Positions 43,999 through 54,439 are shown, counted from the stretch's first letter. The stretch: DNA of 64,000 bases from Nitrospira sp. ST-bin4 (GCA_002083565.1 MSXM01000012.1:1-64000), one strand, 5' to 3'. Numbers and translations: made by a program. The notes: generated by a model not told the origin, from the letters alone.

Positions 43999-45681
43999 AT
44001 GCCGGTTTTACGGAGGGCATCGATCGGGCCGGACCCGACGCCGGTCTTATTGGCGGAGGAACGGAGCCCCGAGCGGATCAGAGCCATTCTGTCGGCCTAT
44101 GGGTTGAGGAATATCGAGCAAGCCGACCGTAATCTCAGCGCGATGGCGGGGGAACCGCATGAGCGGCGTCAGTTGGCCGAGATCCTTCCGCAGCTGTTAG
44201 CGGCCGTCGCGCGGACGGCCGATCCCGATCAAGCACTCAATCATTGGGAGCGGCTGTTATCAAACGTGACCCGCTCATCCTTTCTGGACTATCTGCGCAG
44301 TTCGCCGCGCATGGTGGAGGTCCTCGCGACGATTTTTGGCAACAGCGATTCGCTGGCTTTCACGATCGTTCGCGATCCCATGCTGGTCTATTGGCTGGCT
44401 GAGGAATCTGTGCTCTCGAAGCCGGCAACCCGTGCCGACATCGAACAGTCATTGCAAAAGCAGCTGGCCAGGTTGACGGTGAAGGAGTTGAAGCTGGATG
44501 TGTTGCGCCGGGTGCGGCGGCGAGAGATGTTGCGGATTGGTGTGCGCGACCTGCTGCGCATGGCTGACGTGCCGGAGACCATGGCTTCCCTCTCCGATTT
44601 GGCCGGTGCCTTGATTCACGCAGCGTATCAAGTGGTGGATGCGGACTTGCGCTCCCTCTACGGCGTTCCCATGCATAAGAACCGGCGGGGGAAGTGGGTG
44701 GAGACCGGCTTTGCCGTGATGGGGATGGGGAAACTTGGCGGTCATGAGCTGAATTACAGCTCCGACGTCGATCTGATCTACGTCTACGCGTCCCATGAAG
44801 GAGAGACGAGAGCCCCGCGCGGAAAGTCAGCCGGGAAGCCGGCGGGTGCCGGTATTTCCAGCGAGGAATATTTTGAAATCCTCTCGCGCGAGCTGACCAA
44901 GGCGCTGGTCGAACAGACCAGAGAGGGGTACGTCTTTCGTGTGGATCTGCGTCTGCGGGCCGAAGGGTCCGTCGGGCAGTTAGCCCGCTCGCTGGCGGAT
45001 TACAAAAAATATTACGAGACCAGAGGCATGGCATGGGAACGATTGGCGCTCCTGAAAGCCTGGCCGGTGGCAGGGTCGATGGCGGTGGGGCAGGCGTTCT
45101 TGAACATGGCCAAGCCGTTCATTTTTGGCGCAGGCAAGATGGATTGTGCCGGAGCGCTGGCGATCGTGCAGAATGTGCGGGCGGTGAAGGAGATGATCGA
45201 TGCGAAGATGGCCGAGCGCGGCCATGAGCGGCGCAATGTGAAGCTTGGAATCGGCGGCATCAGGGAGATTGAATTTCTCGCGCAGACGGTTCAGGTGTTG
45301 GCGGGAAAGCAGGCGCCGGCGCTTCTCGACCGCAGCACGCTCGGGGCGCTGCCCCGGTTTGTGACACGCAGGCTGATCTCGGGCCGGGAGCGGGATGAGC
45401 TGACGGCGGCGTACCTCTTTCTACGCGATGTCGAGCACAAGCTTCAGATGGTCCATGACCTACAAACCCATGCGCTGCCGGATGAGACGGAGGAGTTGGA
45501 GCGCTGCGCCATCCGTGGGGGCTACGACGGCAGCGATCGGACTGCTGCTGTGAAGAAATTCCTGGCGGACCATGCGACTCATACGGCTGCCGTGCATCGC
45601 GCGTTTCAGTCGCTCTTCTATGAGCCCAATACCTCGCGGTTATTCAAAGCGACTCTGCGGGCGATGGGGACAAAAGGGTAG
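43999..45681 (+). CDS. glnE: GlnE-like adenylyltransferase, N-terminal-type half only
   Basis: From ATG 43999 the product is 560 aa. It has the helical N-terminal part and the NTase motif GMGKLGGHELNYSSDVDLIY (about residues 242-261), followed by FRVDLRLRAEGSVGQL and a GlnD/GlnE-type helical domain with GIGGIREIEFLAQTVQVL. E. coli GlnE is about 946 aa with two such units; this protein matches the N-terminal (de-adenylylating) type and stops. GlnA in this window keeps the target Tyr397. The start is chosen because the frame further upstream (from 43945) lies in repeat sequence. Confidence 0.85.
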   Translation: MPVLRRASIGPDPTPVLLAEERSPERIRAILSAYGLRNIEQADRNLSAMAGEPHERRQLAEILPQLLAAVARTADPDQALNHWERLLSNVTRSSFLDYLRSSPRMVEVLATIFGNSDSLAFTIVRDPMLVYWLAEESVLSKPATRADIEQSLQKQLARLTVKELKLDVLRRVRRREMLRIGVRDLLRMADVPETMASLSDLAGALIHAAYQVVDADLRSLYGVPMHKNRRGKWVETGFAVMGMGKLGGHELNYSSDVDLIYVYASHEGETRAPRGKSAGKPAGAGISSEEYFEILSRELTKALVEQTREGYVFRVDLRLRAEGSVGQLARSLADYKKYYETRGMAWERLALLKAWPVAGSMAVGQAFLNMAKPFIFGAGKMDCAGALAIVQNVRAVKEMIDAKMAERGHERRNVKLGIGGIREIEFLAQTVQVLAGKQAPALLDRSTLGALPRFVTRRLISGRERDELTAAYLFLRDVEHKLQMVHDLQTHALPDETEELERCAIRGGYDGSDRTAAVKKFLADHATHTAAVHRAFQSLFYEPNTSRLFKATLRAMGTKG

Positions 45682-45712
45682 GGTTGATCGAGGCTAAGCA
45701 GCTGAGAAACAC

Positions 45713-45744
45713 GAAGGCCCCGGCGGTTTCCCGCCGGGGCCTTC
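45713..45744. terminator. Bidirectional terminator between glnE half and groEL
   Basis: A 14-bp perfect stem, GAAGGCCCCGGCGG (45713-45726) with 45731-45744, loop TTTC. On the minus strand it is followed by GTGTTTCTC, on the plus strand by ATATCTGG. It separates the convergent genes. Confidence 0.75.
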
Positions 45745-45762
45745 ATATCTGGAACTCCGAGC

Positions 45763-45800
45763 CGTCAGCTATCGGCTATCAGCCATACGCCATCAGCTCT
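45763..45800. repeat. GGCTATCAGCCAT word-like repeat
   Basis: Degenerate runs of GTCAGCTATCGGCTATCAG and CCATACGCCATCAGCTC. The same vocabulary appears at 55103-55192. No coding potential. Confidence 0.55.
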
Positions 45801-45807
45801 TCGTTTC

Positions 45808-47478
<1,671 letters not shown>

Positions 47479-47523
47479 CTAACGTTAGTAAAGTCGAAAA
47501 TTCATCGTGTCACAAGAGACACG

Positions 47524-47823
47524 TTACGCGGTGAAAATGCCCAAAATGTCTTCTTCCTTCAGGATCAAGCACTCTTCGTCTTCGATGCGGAGCTTGCTTC
47601 CTGAGTATTTGTCGAACAAGACATGGTCGCCGACCTTGACGTTTTCGACCTTCTTGCCGACCGCTTGCACGACACCACGCTGAGGCTTCTCTTTGGCCGA
47701 ATCCGGCACATAAATTCCGCCGGCGGTCCGCTCCAGTTCCTCGGTATAGGTGACGAATACCCGCTCGCCCAGTGGTTGGAACCCCTTGGCAACGTTCTTC
47801 TTTTCCTTCTCAGCTGTGCTCAT
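47524..47823 (-). CDS. groES: Co-chaperonin GroES
   Basis: Heptameric lid of the GroEL chamber. The 99-residue product has GFQPLGERVFVTYTEELERT, the mobile-loop region GGIYVPDSAKEKPQ and the C-terminal ECLILKEEDILGIF. AGGAGGAGG lies just before the ATG. No CIRCE element (TTAGCACTC-N9-GAGTGCTAA) is visible upstream, fitting control by the adjacent sigma-32-like gene instead. Confidence 0.97.
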   Translation of the reverse strand: MSTAEKEKKNVAKGFQPLGERVFVTYTEELERTAGGIYVPDSAKEKPQRGVVQAVGKKVENVKVGDHVLFDKYSGSKLRIEDEECLILKEEDILGIFTA

Positions 47824-47947
47824 AACAGAACCTCCTCCTGATGAAAGTTAACTCGTCATTGTGAACGATGTGGGATGGGCTTGTACTCGATCGCGCTGAT
47901 AGTGTACGCACTCGAATAGGCAGAAGCCCTGCACGACTCGGAACCAG

Positions 47948-47975
47948 AGATAGCCCTGGCTCGACGCAAGTCAAG
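47948..47975 (-). promoter_or_regulatory. Candidate promoter for groES-groEL
   Basis: On the minus strand TTGACT (47975-47970), 16-base spacer, TATCTC (47953-47948), about 125 bases before groES. CCCCTTGAC at the -35 also resembles a heat-shock sigma -35 (CTTGAA). The -10 is weak for either sigma factor. Confidence 0.35.
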
Positions 47976-48101
47976 GGGTGGCGCAGAGGATTTTCTATTG
48001 CCTCCCACTCTGTCGAACGAACTATCTTAACTCATTGAGAATTCGGTATTCCAGAGCTATTTTTCGGTGTGTCTACAGGCACGATGCATATGGTGAAGGG
48101 G

Positions 48102-49100
48102 CTAAGCCCGCAACTGGTCGAAATCTTTGACGTCCTTCTTAATGTAGTCGCGTAGCCGCTTGATGATGCGGGCCTCTAACTGGCGGGTGCGCTCCTTGGT
48201 AATGCCATACTTGCCGCCTAGGTCGTCTAATGTCAGCGGATCTTCAGAGAGGATACGATTTCTGAGAATGTCTTCGTCCCGTTCGTCCAAGGTTTTGATG
48301 AACTCCGCGAGTTTTGCACGAAAGAGCGTGCGTAACTGCTGATCGGCAAGCTGTTCGTCCGCCGGTTTCTGTTGTGACGGGATAATATCGAGTAGGCTGC
48401 CGTCCTGGTTCTCGCCGATCGGTTGGTCCAGCGACAGTTCCCAGTTGCCCAGGCGCGCATCCATCTCGATCACGTCGCGTTCACGGACGTTCAAGCGGTC
48501 CGCGAGCAGCTTCGTATCGGGGGCGAACCCTTCCCGTTCGAGCTTGGCTTTTTCTTTTTTCAAGTTATAGAACAGCTTCCGCTGATCCTGGGTTGTCCCG
48601 ATCTTGACCAGCCGGAAGGTATTGAGCAGGTAGCGAAGAATATAGGCCCGCGACCACCAGGCCGCATAGGCGTAGAAGCGGACATTCTTGGCGGGGTCAA
48701 ATTTCTTGATCGCCTGCATCAGGCCGACGTTACCCTCTTGAATCAAATCCATATGGTCGGCGCCGGTATGGAGATATTCCGATGCGATCGCGACCGACAC
48801 GCGCAAGTTGGCCATGATGAGTTTGACTGCCGCTTCACGGCTGCCGTGCGCATGATATTCCTGGAAGAGCCGAAGCTCTTCTTCTTTGGAAAGGTAGGGA
48901 TAGCGGCGGATTTCGGCAAGATACTGCTGCAGCGCCGTGACCGGCACCACGGCGGTGGTGCCGGCTGGCGCGCTGTGGTCAGGGTCCGGTGCGGGGCTGA
49001 GCTCCACAACGGGCGGAGGGTTGTTCAGCTCCTCGTCCGAGGGCCCCAAGACCTCTGGCTCAAGGATCTCGTCTTCCGGATCATCTTTACGAGTCGCCAT
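48102..49100 (-). CDS. rpoH: RNA polymerase sigma factor RpoH (sigma-32 type)
   Basis: Alternative sigma factor, heat-shock class. The 332-residue product has an acidic/Pro-rich N terminus of about 55 residues, region 1.2/2 (LQQYLAEIRRYPYLSKEEEL; NLRVSVAIASEYLHTGADHM; DLIQEGNVGLMQAIKKFDP), the RpoH box QRKLFYNLKKEK and a region 4 helix-turn-helix ending LGGKYGITKERTRQLEAR. Longer than E. coli RpoH (284 aa) because of the N-terminal extension. Lies directly upstream of groESL on the same strand, its likely target. Confidence 0.92.
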   Translation of the reverse strand: MATRKDDPEDEILEPEVLGPSDEELNNPPPVVELSPAPDPDHSAPAGTTAVVPVTALQQYLAEIRRYPYLSKEEELRLFQEYHAHGSREAAVKLIMANLRVSVAIASEYLHTGADHMDLIQEGNVGLMQAIKKFDPAKNVRFYAYAAWWSRAYILRYLLNTFRLVKIGTTQDQRKLFYNLKKEKAKLEREGFAPDTKLLADRLNVRERDVIEMDARLGNWELSLDQPIGENQDGSLLDIIPSQQKPADEQLADQQLRTLFRAKLAEFIKTLDERDEDILRNRILSEDPLTLDDLGGKYGITKERTRQLEARIIKRLRDYIKKDVKDFDQLRA

Positions 49101-49137
49101 ATGAATCGCAAACTATAACAGAACCTCGGCCCGTGAC

Positions 49138-49207
49138 AATGGCCAATGGTCAATGGTAGATTGCCATCACACCGACCGGTTATCCATTTACCATTCCATT
49201 CATCCAG
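49138..49207 (+). repeat. AATGGTCAATGG word-like repeat before ribBA
   Basis: Repeated CAATGGCCAATGGTCAATGG and, further on, CCATTTACCATTCCATTCATCC. Low-complexity intergenic DNA that also opens the frame upstream of ribBA. No FMN riboswitch consensus is seen. Confidence 0.5.
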
Positions 49208-49209
49208 CG

Positions 49210-50418
49210 ATGGCTACGCCGTTTGACAGTATCGAAAGCGCGATTCGGGACATCAAGAAGGGCAAATTCATTATCCTGGTCGACGACGAAGACCGGGAAA
49301 ATGAAGGTGATCTCGTCATCGCGGCAGAGAAAGTGACTCCGCAGGCCGTCAACTTCATGGCCAAGCATGCGCGTGGACTGATTTGTCTGGCCCTCACGCC
49401 GGAGCGAGTTGAGGAGCTGCAACTGCCTCAGCAGGCCGTTGAGAATACCGCGACATTCGGGACCGCCTTTACGGTGTCGATCGATGCCCGCAAGGATGTG
49501 ACGACCGGTATCTCTGCCGCCGACCGCGCCACCACCATTCATGCCGCGATCGATCCAAAATCGAAACCCAGCGATCTAGCGCGCCCCGGCCATATTTTCC
49601 CGTTGAAGGCTCAGCACGGCGGTGTGCTGAAACGTGCCGGCCAGACGGAAGGCTCTGTCGATCTGGCCCGGTTGGCCGGATTGTATCCAGCCGGAGTGAT
49701 TTGCGAGATCATGAACGAGGACGGCACCATGGCGCGTGTGCCGGAGCTGGCGAAATTTGCCAGGGCACACAAGCTGACGATGGTAACGGTGAAGGCGCTG
49801 ATTGAACACCGCATGCGCCGCGAGACCTTTGTCCGGCGGATGGCAAGCGCGAAGCTGCCGACGATGTTCGGTGAGTTCGAAGCGGTCGCGTTCGAGAACC
49901 AAATCGACGGGATCACCCACATCGCGCTGGTACGGGGGCGGGTGGATACCGGCGAGCCGACGCTTGTGCGTGTGCATTCCGGCTGTCTGACCGCCGATGC
50001 GTTGGGCTCTCTCCGCTGCGATTGTCGTGATCAGCTCCATGCGGCGATGGAAGTCATCCAAAAAGCCGATCGGGGGGTGTTGCTCTATCTCAATCAGGAA
50101 GGGCGCGGGATCGGGTTGCTCAACAAGATCAGGGCCTATGGGCTTCAGGACACGGGCAGCGACACGGTCGAGGCGAATTTGAAACTCGGGTTCAAGGCCG
50201 ATCTGAGGGACTATGGCGTCGGCGCACAGATTTTGGCGAGTCTCGGGCTGCACCAGATTCAGCTGATCACGAATAACCCGCGCAAGATTGTCGGGATCGA
50301 AGGCTATGGATTGAAAGTCGTCGAGCGGGTGCCGATCGAGATCGCGCCGCGCGCGGCGAACGTGCGATATCTCCGAACCAAGAAAAATAAGATGGGCCAT
50401 ATTTTGAAAAAGGTATGA
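49210..50418 (+). CDS. ribBA: Bifunctional DHBP synthase / GTP cyclohydrolase II
   Basis: Makes both precursors of riboflavin's ring system. From ATG 49210 the product is 402 aa, starting [21 protein letters not shown]-terminal DHBP synthase domain ([16 protein letters not shown], about residues 27-42) and C-terminal GTP cyclohydrolase II with the zinc site [15 protein letters not shown] and [10 protein letters not shown]. An upstream in-frame ATG at 49153 lies in repeat DNA and is not preferred. Stop overlaps ribH by four bases. Confidence 0.95.
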   Translation: MATPFDSIESAIRDIKKGKFIILVDDEDRENEGDLVIAAEKVTPQAVNFMAKHARGLICLALTPERVEELQLPQQAVENTATFGTAFTVSIDARKDVTTGISAADRATTIHAAIDPKSKPSDLARPGHIFPLKAQHGGVLKRAGQTEGSVDLARLAGLYPAGVICEIMNEDGTMARVPELAKFARAHKLTMVTVKALIEHRMRRETFVRRMASAKLPTMFGEFEAVAFENQIDGITHIALVRGRVDTGEPTLVRVHSGCLTADALGSLRCDCRDQLHAAMEVIQKADRGVLLYLNQEGRGIGLLNKIRAYGLQDTGSDTVEANLKLGFKADLRDYGVGAQILASLGLHQIQLITNNPRKIVGIEGYGLKVVERVPIEIAPRAANVRYLRTKKNKMGHILKKV

Positions 50419-50966
50419 AGGTAGGGATGAAGCCTCGGAAGGAACTGCGCAACGCAGCTGGGTTCAGGTTTGGCATCGTCGTTGCGACGTTCAACAAGCT
50501 GGTGACGGACAGCCTGCTTTCTTCCTGTCTCGACGGTCTGACCAAACAAGGCGTGAAGGATGCGGACATCGAAGTGGTCCGGGTGCCGGGTGCGTTCGAA
50601 ATCCCGCTGGTTGCGCGAACGCTGGCGAAGACCGGCCGGCTTGATGCGGTGATTTGTTTGGGGGCTGTGATTCGGGGGGACACGCCGCATTTCGACTTTA
50701 TCAGCGCCGAGGCAAGCCGAGGGATCGGCCAGGCCGCGCTGGACTCCGGTGTGCCGGTTATTTTTGGAGTGCTGACGACGGATACCGAGACGCAAGCTAT
50801 CGAGCGGGCCGACCCCGGCACGTTCAATCGAGGCGGCGAGGCGGCAAAGTCGGCGATCGACATGGCAACGGTGATGCGGATGTTGAAAGGAGAGGCTGAC
50901 AGGTCGGCAAGTTCCAGGCTGACAAGCGGGACGGCCAAGCGTCAAATCAGGAGAACAACAAGATGA
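50415..50966 (+). CDS. ribH: 6,7-dimethyl-8-ribityllumazine synthase
   Basis: Penultimate step of riboflavin synthesis, forming lumazine. The 183-residue product has [20 protein letters not shown], then [34 protein letters not shown] with the catalytic His, and [19 protein letters not shown]. The conserved body ends around [11 protein letters not shown]. The last 26 residues ([20 protein letters not shown] and beyond) are encoded by repeat-like DNA and look like a captured extension. Coupled to ribBA. Confidence 0.94.
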   Translation: MKVGMKPRKELRNAAGFRFGIVVATFNKLVTDSLLSSCLDGLTKQGVKDADIEVVRVPGAFEIPLVARTLAKTGRLDAVICLGAVIRGDTPHFDFISAEASRGIGQAALDSGVPVIFGVLTTDTETQAIERADPGTFNRGGEAAKSAIDMATVMRMLKGEADRSASSRLTSGTAKRQIRRTTR

Positions 50967-51050
50967 GGCGATCTCATCAGTTTTTCCCTTTGGCTGTGCA
51001 TCGGTCTGTTGCCTTGTCGGCGCGTCGTCGTGCCAGCCTGTCGGCTCAAT
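50896..51050 (+). repeat. GGCTGACAGGTCGGC word-like repeat
   Basis: Degenerate repeats of CTGACAGGTCGGCAAGTTCC and CCAGGCTGACAAGCGG, then GCCAGCCTGTCGGCTC in inverse sense (51030-51050). They span the 3' end of ribH and the ribH-nusB gap. Confidence 0.5.
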
Positions 51051-51054
51051 AGCT

Positions 51055-51507
51055 ATGGGGACTCGCCATGAGGCTCGCGAGCGGGCATTGCAGATCCTCT
51101 TTCAGTATGACATCCATGGCAAACCGGGACTTTGGTTGGAAGAGTTTTGGAAGCCACTGAAGGCTGATGAGGAGACCAAAGCTTTTGCGGAGCGGCTGGT
51201 CGCGGGGGTACTGGAGAAGAAAAAAGAGCTGGATCAGCTGATCGGCAGGTACGCCGTGAATTGGACAATCGCCCGCATGCAGATCGTTGACAGGAATATT
51301 TTACGGATCGGCGCCTATGAACTGCTGTGGCTGAACGACGTGCCGGCCAAGGTGACGGTGAATGAGGCGATCGAGCTCGCCAAAGATTTCGGCGACGACG
51401 AAGCCGCGAAGTTCGTGAACGGTATTCTGGACAAGGTGTTGTCGTCCGAGCAGCGGCTTGAAGTTAAAAGACGTGAGGCGGCAGGCGTGAAACGTGAGGC
51501 GAAATAA
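51055..51507 (+). CDS. nusB: Transcription antitermination factor NusB
   Basis: NusB pairs with S10 (NusE) at boxA of rRNA operons. The 150-residue product has [20 protein letters not shown] and the helical core with [40 protein letters not shown] and GILDKVL. The last 17 residues ([13 protein letters not shown] end) are encoded by the GTGAGGCGTGAAAC repeat at 51471-51503, beyond the usual family end. Confidence 0.93.
   Translation: MGTRHEARERALQILFQYDIHGKPGLWLEEFWKPLKADEETKAFAERLVAGVLEKKKELDQLIGRYAVNWTIARMQIVDRNILRIGAYELLWLNDVPAKVTVNEAIELAKDFGDDEAAKFVNGILDKVLSSEQRLEVKRREAAGVKREAK
51471..51503 (+). repeat. GTGAGGCGTGAAAC repeat inside the nusB 3' end
   Basis: ACGTGAGGCGGCAGGCGTGA followed by AACGTGAGGCG, the same words as at 33145 and 43921. 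Here they form the C-terminal codons of nusB. Confidence 0.7.
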
Positions 51508-51538
51508 TGCGGATGAATAGGCTGCTGTTTTCTCCACC

Positions 51539-51565
51539 CCTTACGCCTAACTCCTTACGCCTAAC
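51539..51565 (+). repeat. TTACGCCTAAC direct repeat
   Basis: Two copies of CTTACGCCTAAC in tandem, the inverse complement of GTTAGGCGTAAG, a variant of the GTGAGGCG words, just before purB. Confidence 0.55.
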
Positions 51566-51574
51566 GGGGCAGAG

Positions 51575-52912
51575 ATGATTGACCGCTATACCCGTCCCAA
51601 GATGAAGGCTATCTGGGATCTGAAACGCAAGTATGAGATTTGGCTCGAAGTCGAGCTGCAAGCCTGTGCGGCGTTTGAACGGGCGGGACAGGCGCCGCGC
51701 GGTACGGCGGCCAAAATTCGCAAGAAGGCAAAGATCAATGTCGAGCGAATCGCCGAAATCGAAAAAGTGACGAAGCACGATATCATCGCGTTTCTCGAAT
51801 CGCTCATGGATACGGTCGGGCCGGAACACCGGTTTCTTCACATGGGGCTGACCTCGTCCGACATCGTGGACACCTCGCTCGCCCTTCAAATGACCGAGGC
51901 CATGGATCTGATCCTGGACGGGGTCGAGGCGTTTCTCGCTGTGTTGAAGCGGCAGGCGTTCCGGTACAAGAAACAGGCCATGGTCGGACGGTCGCACGGT
52001 ATCCACGGCGAACCGATTTCGTTTGGATTCAAGCTGGCCATTTGGCATGAGGAAGTGGGCCGCCATTGGAAACGGTTGAAGGCGGTTCGTGAGGACATCG
52101 CGGTCGGCAAACTTTCCGGCGCGATGGGGACCTTTGCTCATCAAAGTCCGGACATTGAGGAGTATGTCTGCGCACAGTTGGGCTTGAAGCCGGACCCTGT
52201 GTCCAATCAAGTGGTTCAGCGCGATCGCCATGCCGCCTTCGCCACCGCGCTGGCGCTGCTGGCTGCCACGATCGAAAAGATTGCAACGGAGATCCGTCAT
52301 CTTCAGCGCACCGAAGTGCTGGAGGCGGAAGAATACTTTTCCGAAGGCCAAAAGGGCTCGTCGGCCATGCCGCATAAGCGCAATCCGATTGTCTCGGAAA
52401 ATCTCTGCGGCCTGGCGCGGCTGGTGCGGGCCAACAGTCTGGCCGCCATGGAAAATGTCGCTCTGTGGCACGAACGGGACATCAGCCATTCTTCGGTCGA
52501 GCGCGTCATCATGCCGGACAGCACCATCCTGATCGATTATATGCTGGCGAAGGTGACGGAGCTCATTAAAAATCTGGTGGTCTATCCGGATCGCATGGCG
52601 CGGAACTTAGAACTGACGGGCGGGCTCGTCTATTCGCAGCGGCTGCTGTTGTCGCTGATCGACAAAGGCGCGCAGCGGAAGGAGTCATACGAGGCGGTCC
52701 AGCGAAACGCTATGGCGTCATGGACGGGATCAGGCGGGTTGCAGGAACTGGTGTGCAAAGACCCCTTTATCTCGCAGCATCTCACACAACGCGAGATTGC
52801 CGGGTGTTTCAATCCGAAGTATTATCTGCGGCACCTCGACCGAGTGTTTAAGCGGGTGTTTCGGGGTGGAGGACAACGAACCGCCAACCAACAGAAGGAG
52901 AGACGCACATGA
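51575..52912 (+). CDS. purB: Adenylosuccinate lyase
   Basis: Catalyses two steps of purine synthesis, including SAICAR to AICAR and adenylosuccinate to AMP. The 445-residue product starts MIDRYTRPKMKAIWDLKRKY and has the fumarase/ASL signature GSSAMPHKRNPIVSENLCG (about residues 263-281) and HMGLTSSDIVDTSLALQ with the catalytic region GRSHGIHGEPISFG. Its stop overlaps the chlorite dismutase start (ATGA). Confidence 0.96.
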   Translation: MIDRYTRPKMKAIWDLKRKYEIWLEVELQACAAFERAGQAPRGTAAKIRKKAKINVERIAEIEKVTKHDIIAFLESLMDTVGPEHRFLHMGLTSSDIVDTSLALQMTEAMDLILDGVEAFLAVLKRQAFRYKKQAMVGRSHGIHGEPISFGFKLAIWHEEVGRHWKRLKAVREDIAVGKLSGAMGTFAHQSPDIEEYVCAQLGLKPDPVSNQVVQRDRHAAFATALALLAATIEKIATEIRHLQRTEVLEAEEYFSEGQKGSSAMPHKRNPIVSENLCGLARLVRANSLAAMENVALWHERDISHSSVERVIMPDSTILIDYMLAKVTELIKNLVVYPDRMARNLELTGGLVYSQRLLLSLIDKGAQRKESYEAVQRNAMASWTGSGGLQELVCKDPFISQHLTQREIAGCFNPKYYLRHLDRVFKRVFRGGGQRTANQQKERRT

Positions 52913-53709
52913 TCGGGATACGGCGAGCCGGTATCATTGCCTCGGCTCTTGTGATGAGCATCTGCCTTTGGGCGCCGCTCTCTTTTGGAGGGGCGGATCG
53001 GGACAAGCTGCTCAGCGAGCCTGGTGTGTTCGGCACCTTTGCGACGTTCAGTCTCGGCGAAACATGGGTGAAACAGGATCAGGCGACCCGGATCGGTCAG
53101 TTGGCTCTGTTGAAGGGGGTGGTCGAACAACATCGGGAAAAGATCGCCGTCGATCTCTATCTTCTGCGCGGCTTGTCCGACTATGGGGATCTGATGTTCC
53201 GGGTGCATGCGTCCGAGCTGCGGGATACCCAACAATTTCTCCTGGATCTTCAGAGCAGCGCCTTCGGCAAGCATCTCAAAGGGGCCGGACTGATGCATGG
53301 CCTCACCAAGAAGGCCAATTACGTACCGGGGTTCCCGGATCAGCTGAAGACGGACTTGAAAGTAGCCAGTGAGCCGGGCTCCAAGCCGTATGCCATTGTG
53401 ATTCCGGTCAGAAAGAGTGCGGAGTGGTGGGCGTTGGATCAGGACAAGCGCGCCGCAATGATGCAGGAACATACGGAGGCGACAATGCCCTATCTCAAGA
53501 CCGTGAAGCGGAAACTCTACCACTCCAGCGGATTAGACGATCTGGATTTTATCACCTATTTTGAGACCTCCAAGTTGGAAGATTTCCACAGTCTGATTCT
53601 GTCGCTGGAGAAGGTCAAAGAGTTTCAATACACACGCCGGCTCGGGCATCCCACGCTGATCGGCGTCGTGAAGTCGTTGGACGAAATGATCGAAGTGCTC
53701 GCGCAGTAG
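52909..53709 (+). CDS. cld: Chlorite dismutase (heme), periplasmic
   Basis: Chlorite dismutase converts chlorite to chloride and O2 in a heme pocket. The 266-residue product has a signal peptide (residues 1-28, ending LSFGG) and a mature part starting ADRDKLL. The proximal heme ligand is His188 (MQEHTEATMPYL), the catalytic distal residue Arg201 (TVKRKLYHSSGLDD), with the Trp pair AEWWALDQ at 173-174. It closely resembles my recollection of the Nitrospira defluvii enzyme (lineage I, pentameric). Coupled to purB, which is unusual company. Confidence 0.92.
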   Translation: MIGIRRAGIIASALVMSICLWAPLSFGGADRDKLLSEPGVFGTFATFSLGETWVKQDQATRIGQLALLKGVVEQHREKIAVDLYLLRGLSDYGDLMFRVHASELRDTQQFLLDLQSSAFGKHLKGAGLMHGLTKKANYVPGFPDQLKTDLKVASEPGSKPYAIVIPVRKSAEWWALDQDKRAAMMQEHTEATMPYLKTVKRKLYHSSGLDDLDFITYFETSKLEDFHSLILSLEKVKEFQYTRRLGHPTLIGVVKSLDEMIEVLAQ

Positions 53710-53731
53710 CCTATTCAGCCCGAGGCGATTT

Positions 53732-54439
53732 ATGGATACGACCGGATCGATGTTGTACGAGGGAAAAGCCAAGAAGATTTTTGCGGCTGCGCGACCGGAT
53801 CAGGTCGTTCACTATTTCAAGGATGATGCAACGGCATTCAATGCCGAGAAGCGCGGCACCATCGTCGACAAGGGGGTCGTCAACAATAAGGTGTCGGAGC
53901 GGCTGTTCACACTGATTGAGGAGAAAGGCATCCCGACGCATTTCCTTAAGCGGCTGAGCGACCGGGAAATGCTGACCAAGAAAGTTGCGATCGTGCCCGT
54001 CGAAGTTGTGGTGCGAAATCTCGTCGCCGGCAGCCTGGCGAAGCGATTGGGCTTGCGCGTCGGGGACGCGATCGAGCCGGCGATCGTTGAGTTCTATTAT
54101 AAAAACGATGCGCTTGGGGATCCGCTGGTCAATGACGACCATCTGCGCTTGATGAACGTGGCGACACCGGGGGTGTTGCGCGAACTGCGCGAACTGGCTC
54201 ACAAGGTCAATGCCGTACTGAAGCCGTTCTTTGCCGAGCGGAAGATGCAGTTGGTGGATTTCAAGCTTGAGTTCGGCCTGTTTCATAACAAACTGATTCT
54301 GGCCGATGAGATTTCTCCCGATACCTGCCGTTTTTGGGACATGGAGACCGGCGAGTCGATGGACAAGGACCGGTTCAGGAAGGACATGGGCAAGATCGAA
54401 GAGGCGTATCAGGAGGTCTTGAATCGGGTGTGCGGGTGA
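53732..54439 (+). CDS. purC: SAICAR synthetase
   Basis: Ligates aspartate to CAIR in purine synthesis. The 235-residue product has MLYEGKAKKIFAAARPDQVV, KVAIVPVEVVVRNLVAGSLAK and EISPDTCRFWDMETGESMDK, all family hallmarks. Twenty-two bases after cld. GAGGCGATTT precedes the ATG. Length typical of the short bacterial form. Confidence 0.96.
   Translation: MDTTGSMLYEGKAKKIFAAARPDQVVHYFKDDATAFNAEKRGTIVDKGVVNNKVSERLFTLIEEKGIPTHFLKRLSDREMLTKKVAIVPVEVVVRNLVAGSLAKRLGLRVGDAIEPAIVEFYYKNDALGDPLVNDDHLRLMNVATPGVLRELRELAHKVNAVLKPFFAERKMQLVDFKLEFGLFHNKLILADEISPDTCRFWDMETGESMDKDRFRKDMGKIEEAYQEVLNRVCG

Noticed and set aside
47824..48101. CIRCE element upstream of groES
   Set aside because: A GCACTC string occurs near 47910 but no spaced GAGTGC partner follows.
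49138..49209. FMN riboswitch before ribBA
   Set aside because: The region is low-complexity repeat with none of the conserved RFN helices or loops.
51464..52489. 341-codon minus-strand frame over purB
   Set aside because: Antisense shadow of a clear purB; no recognisable domain.
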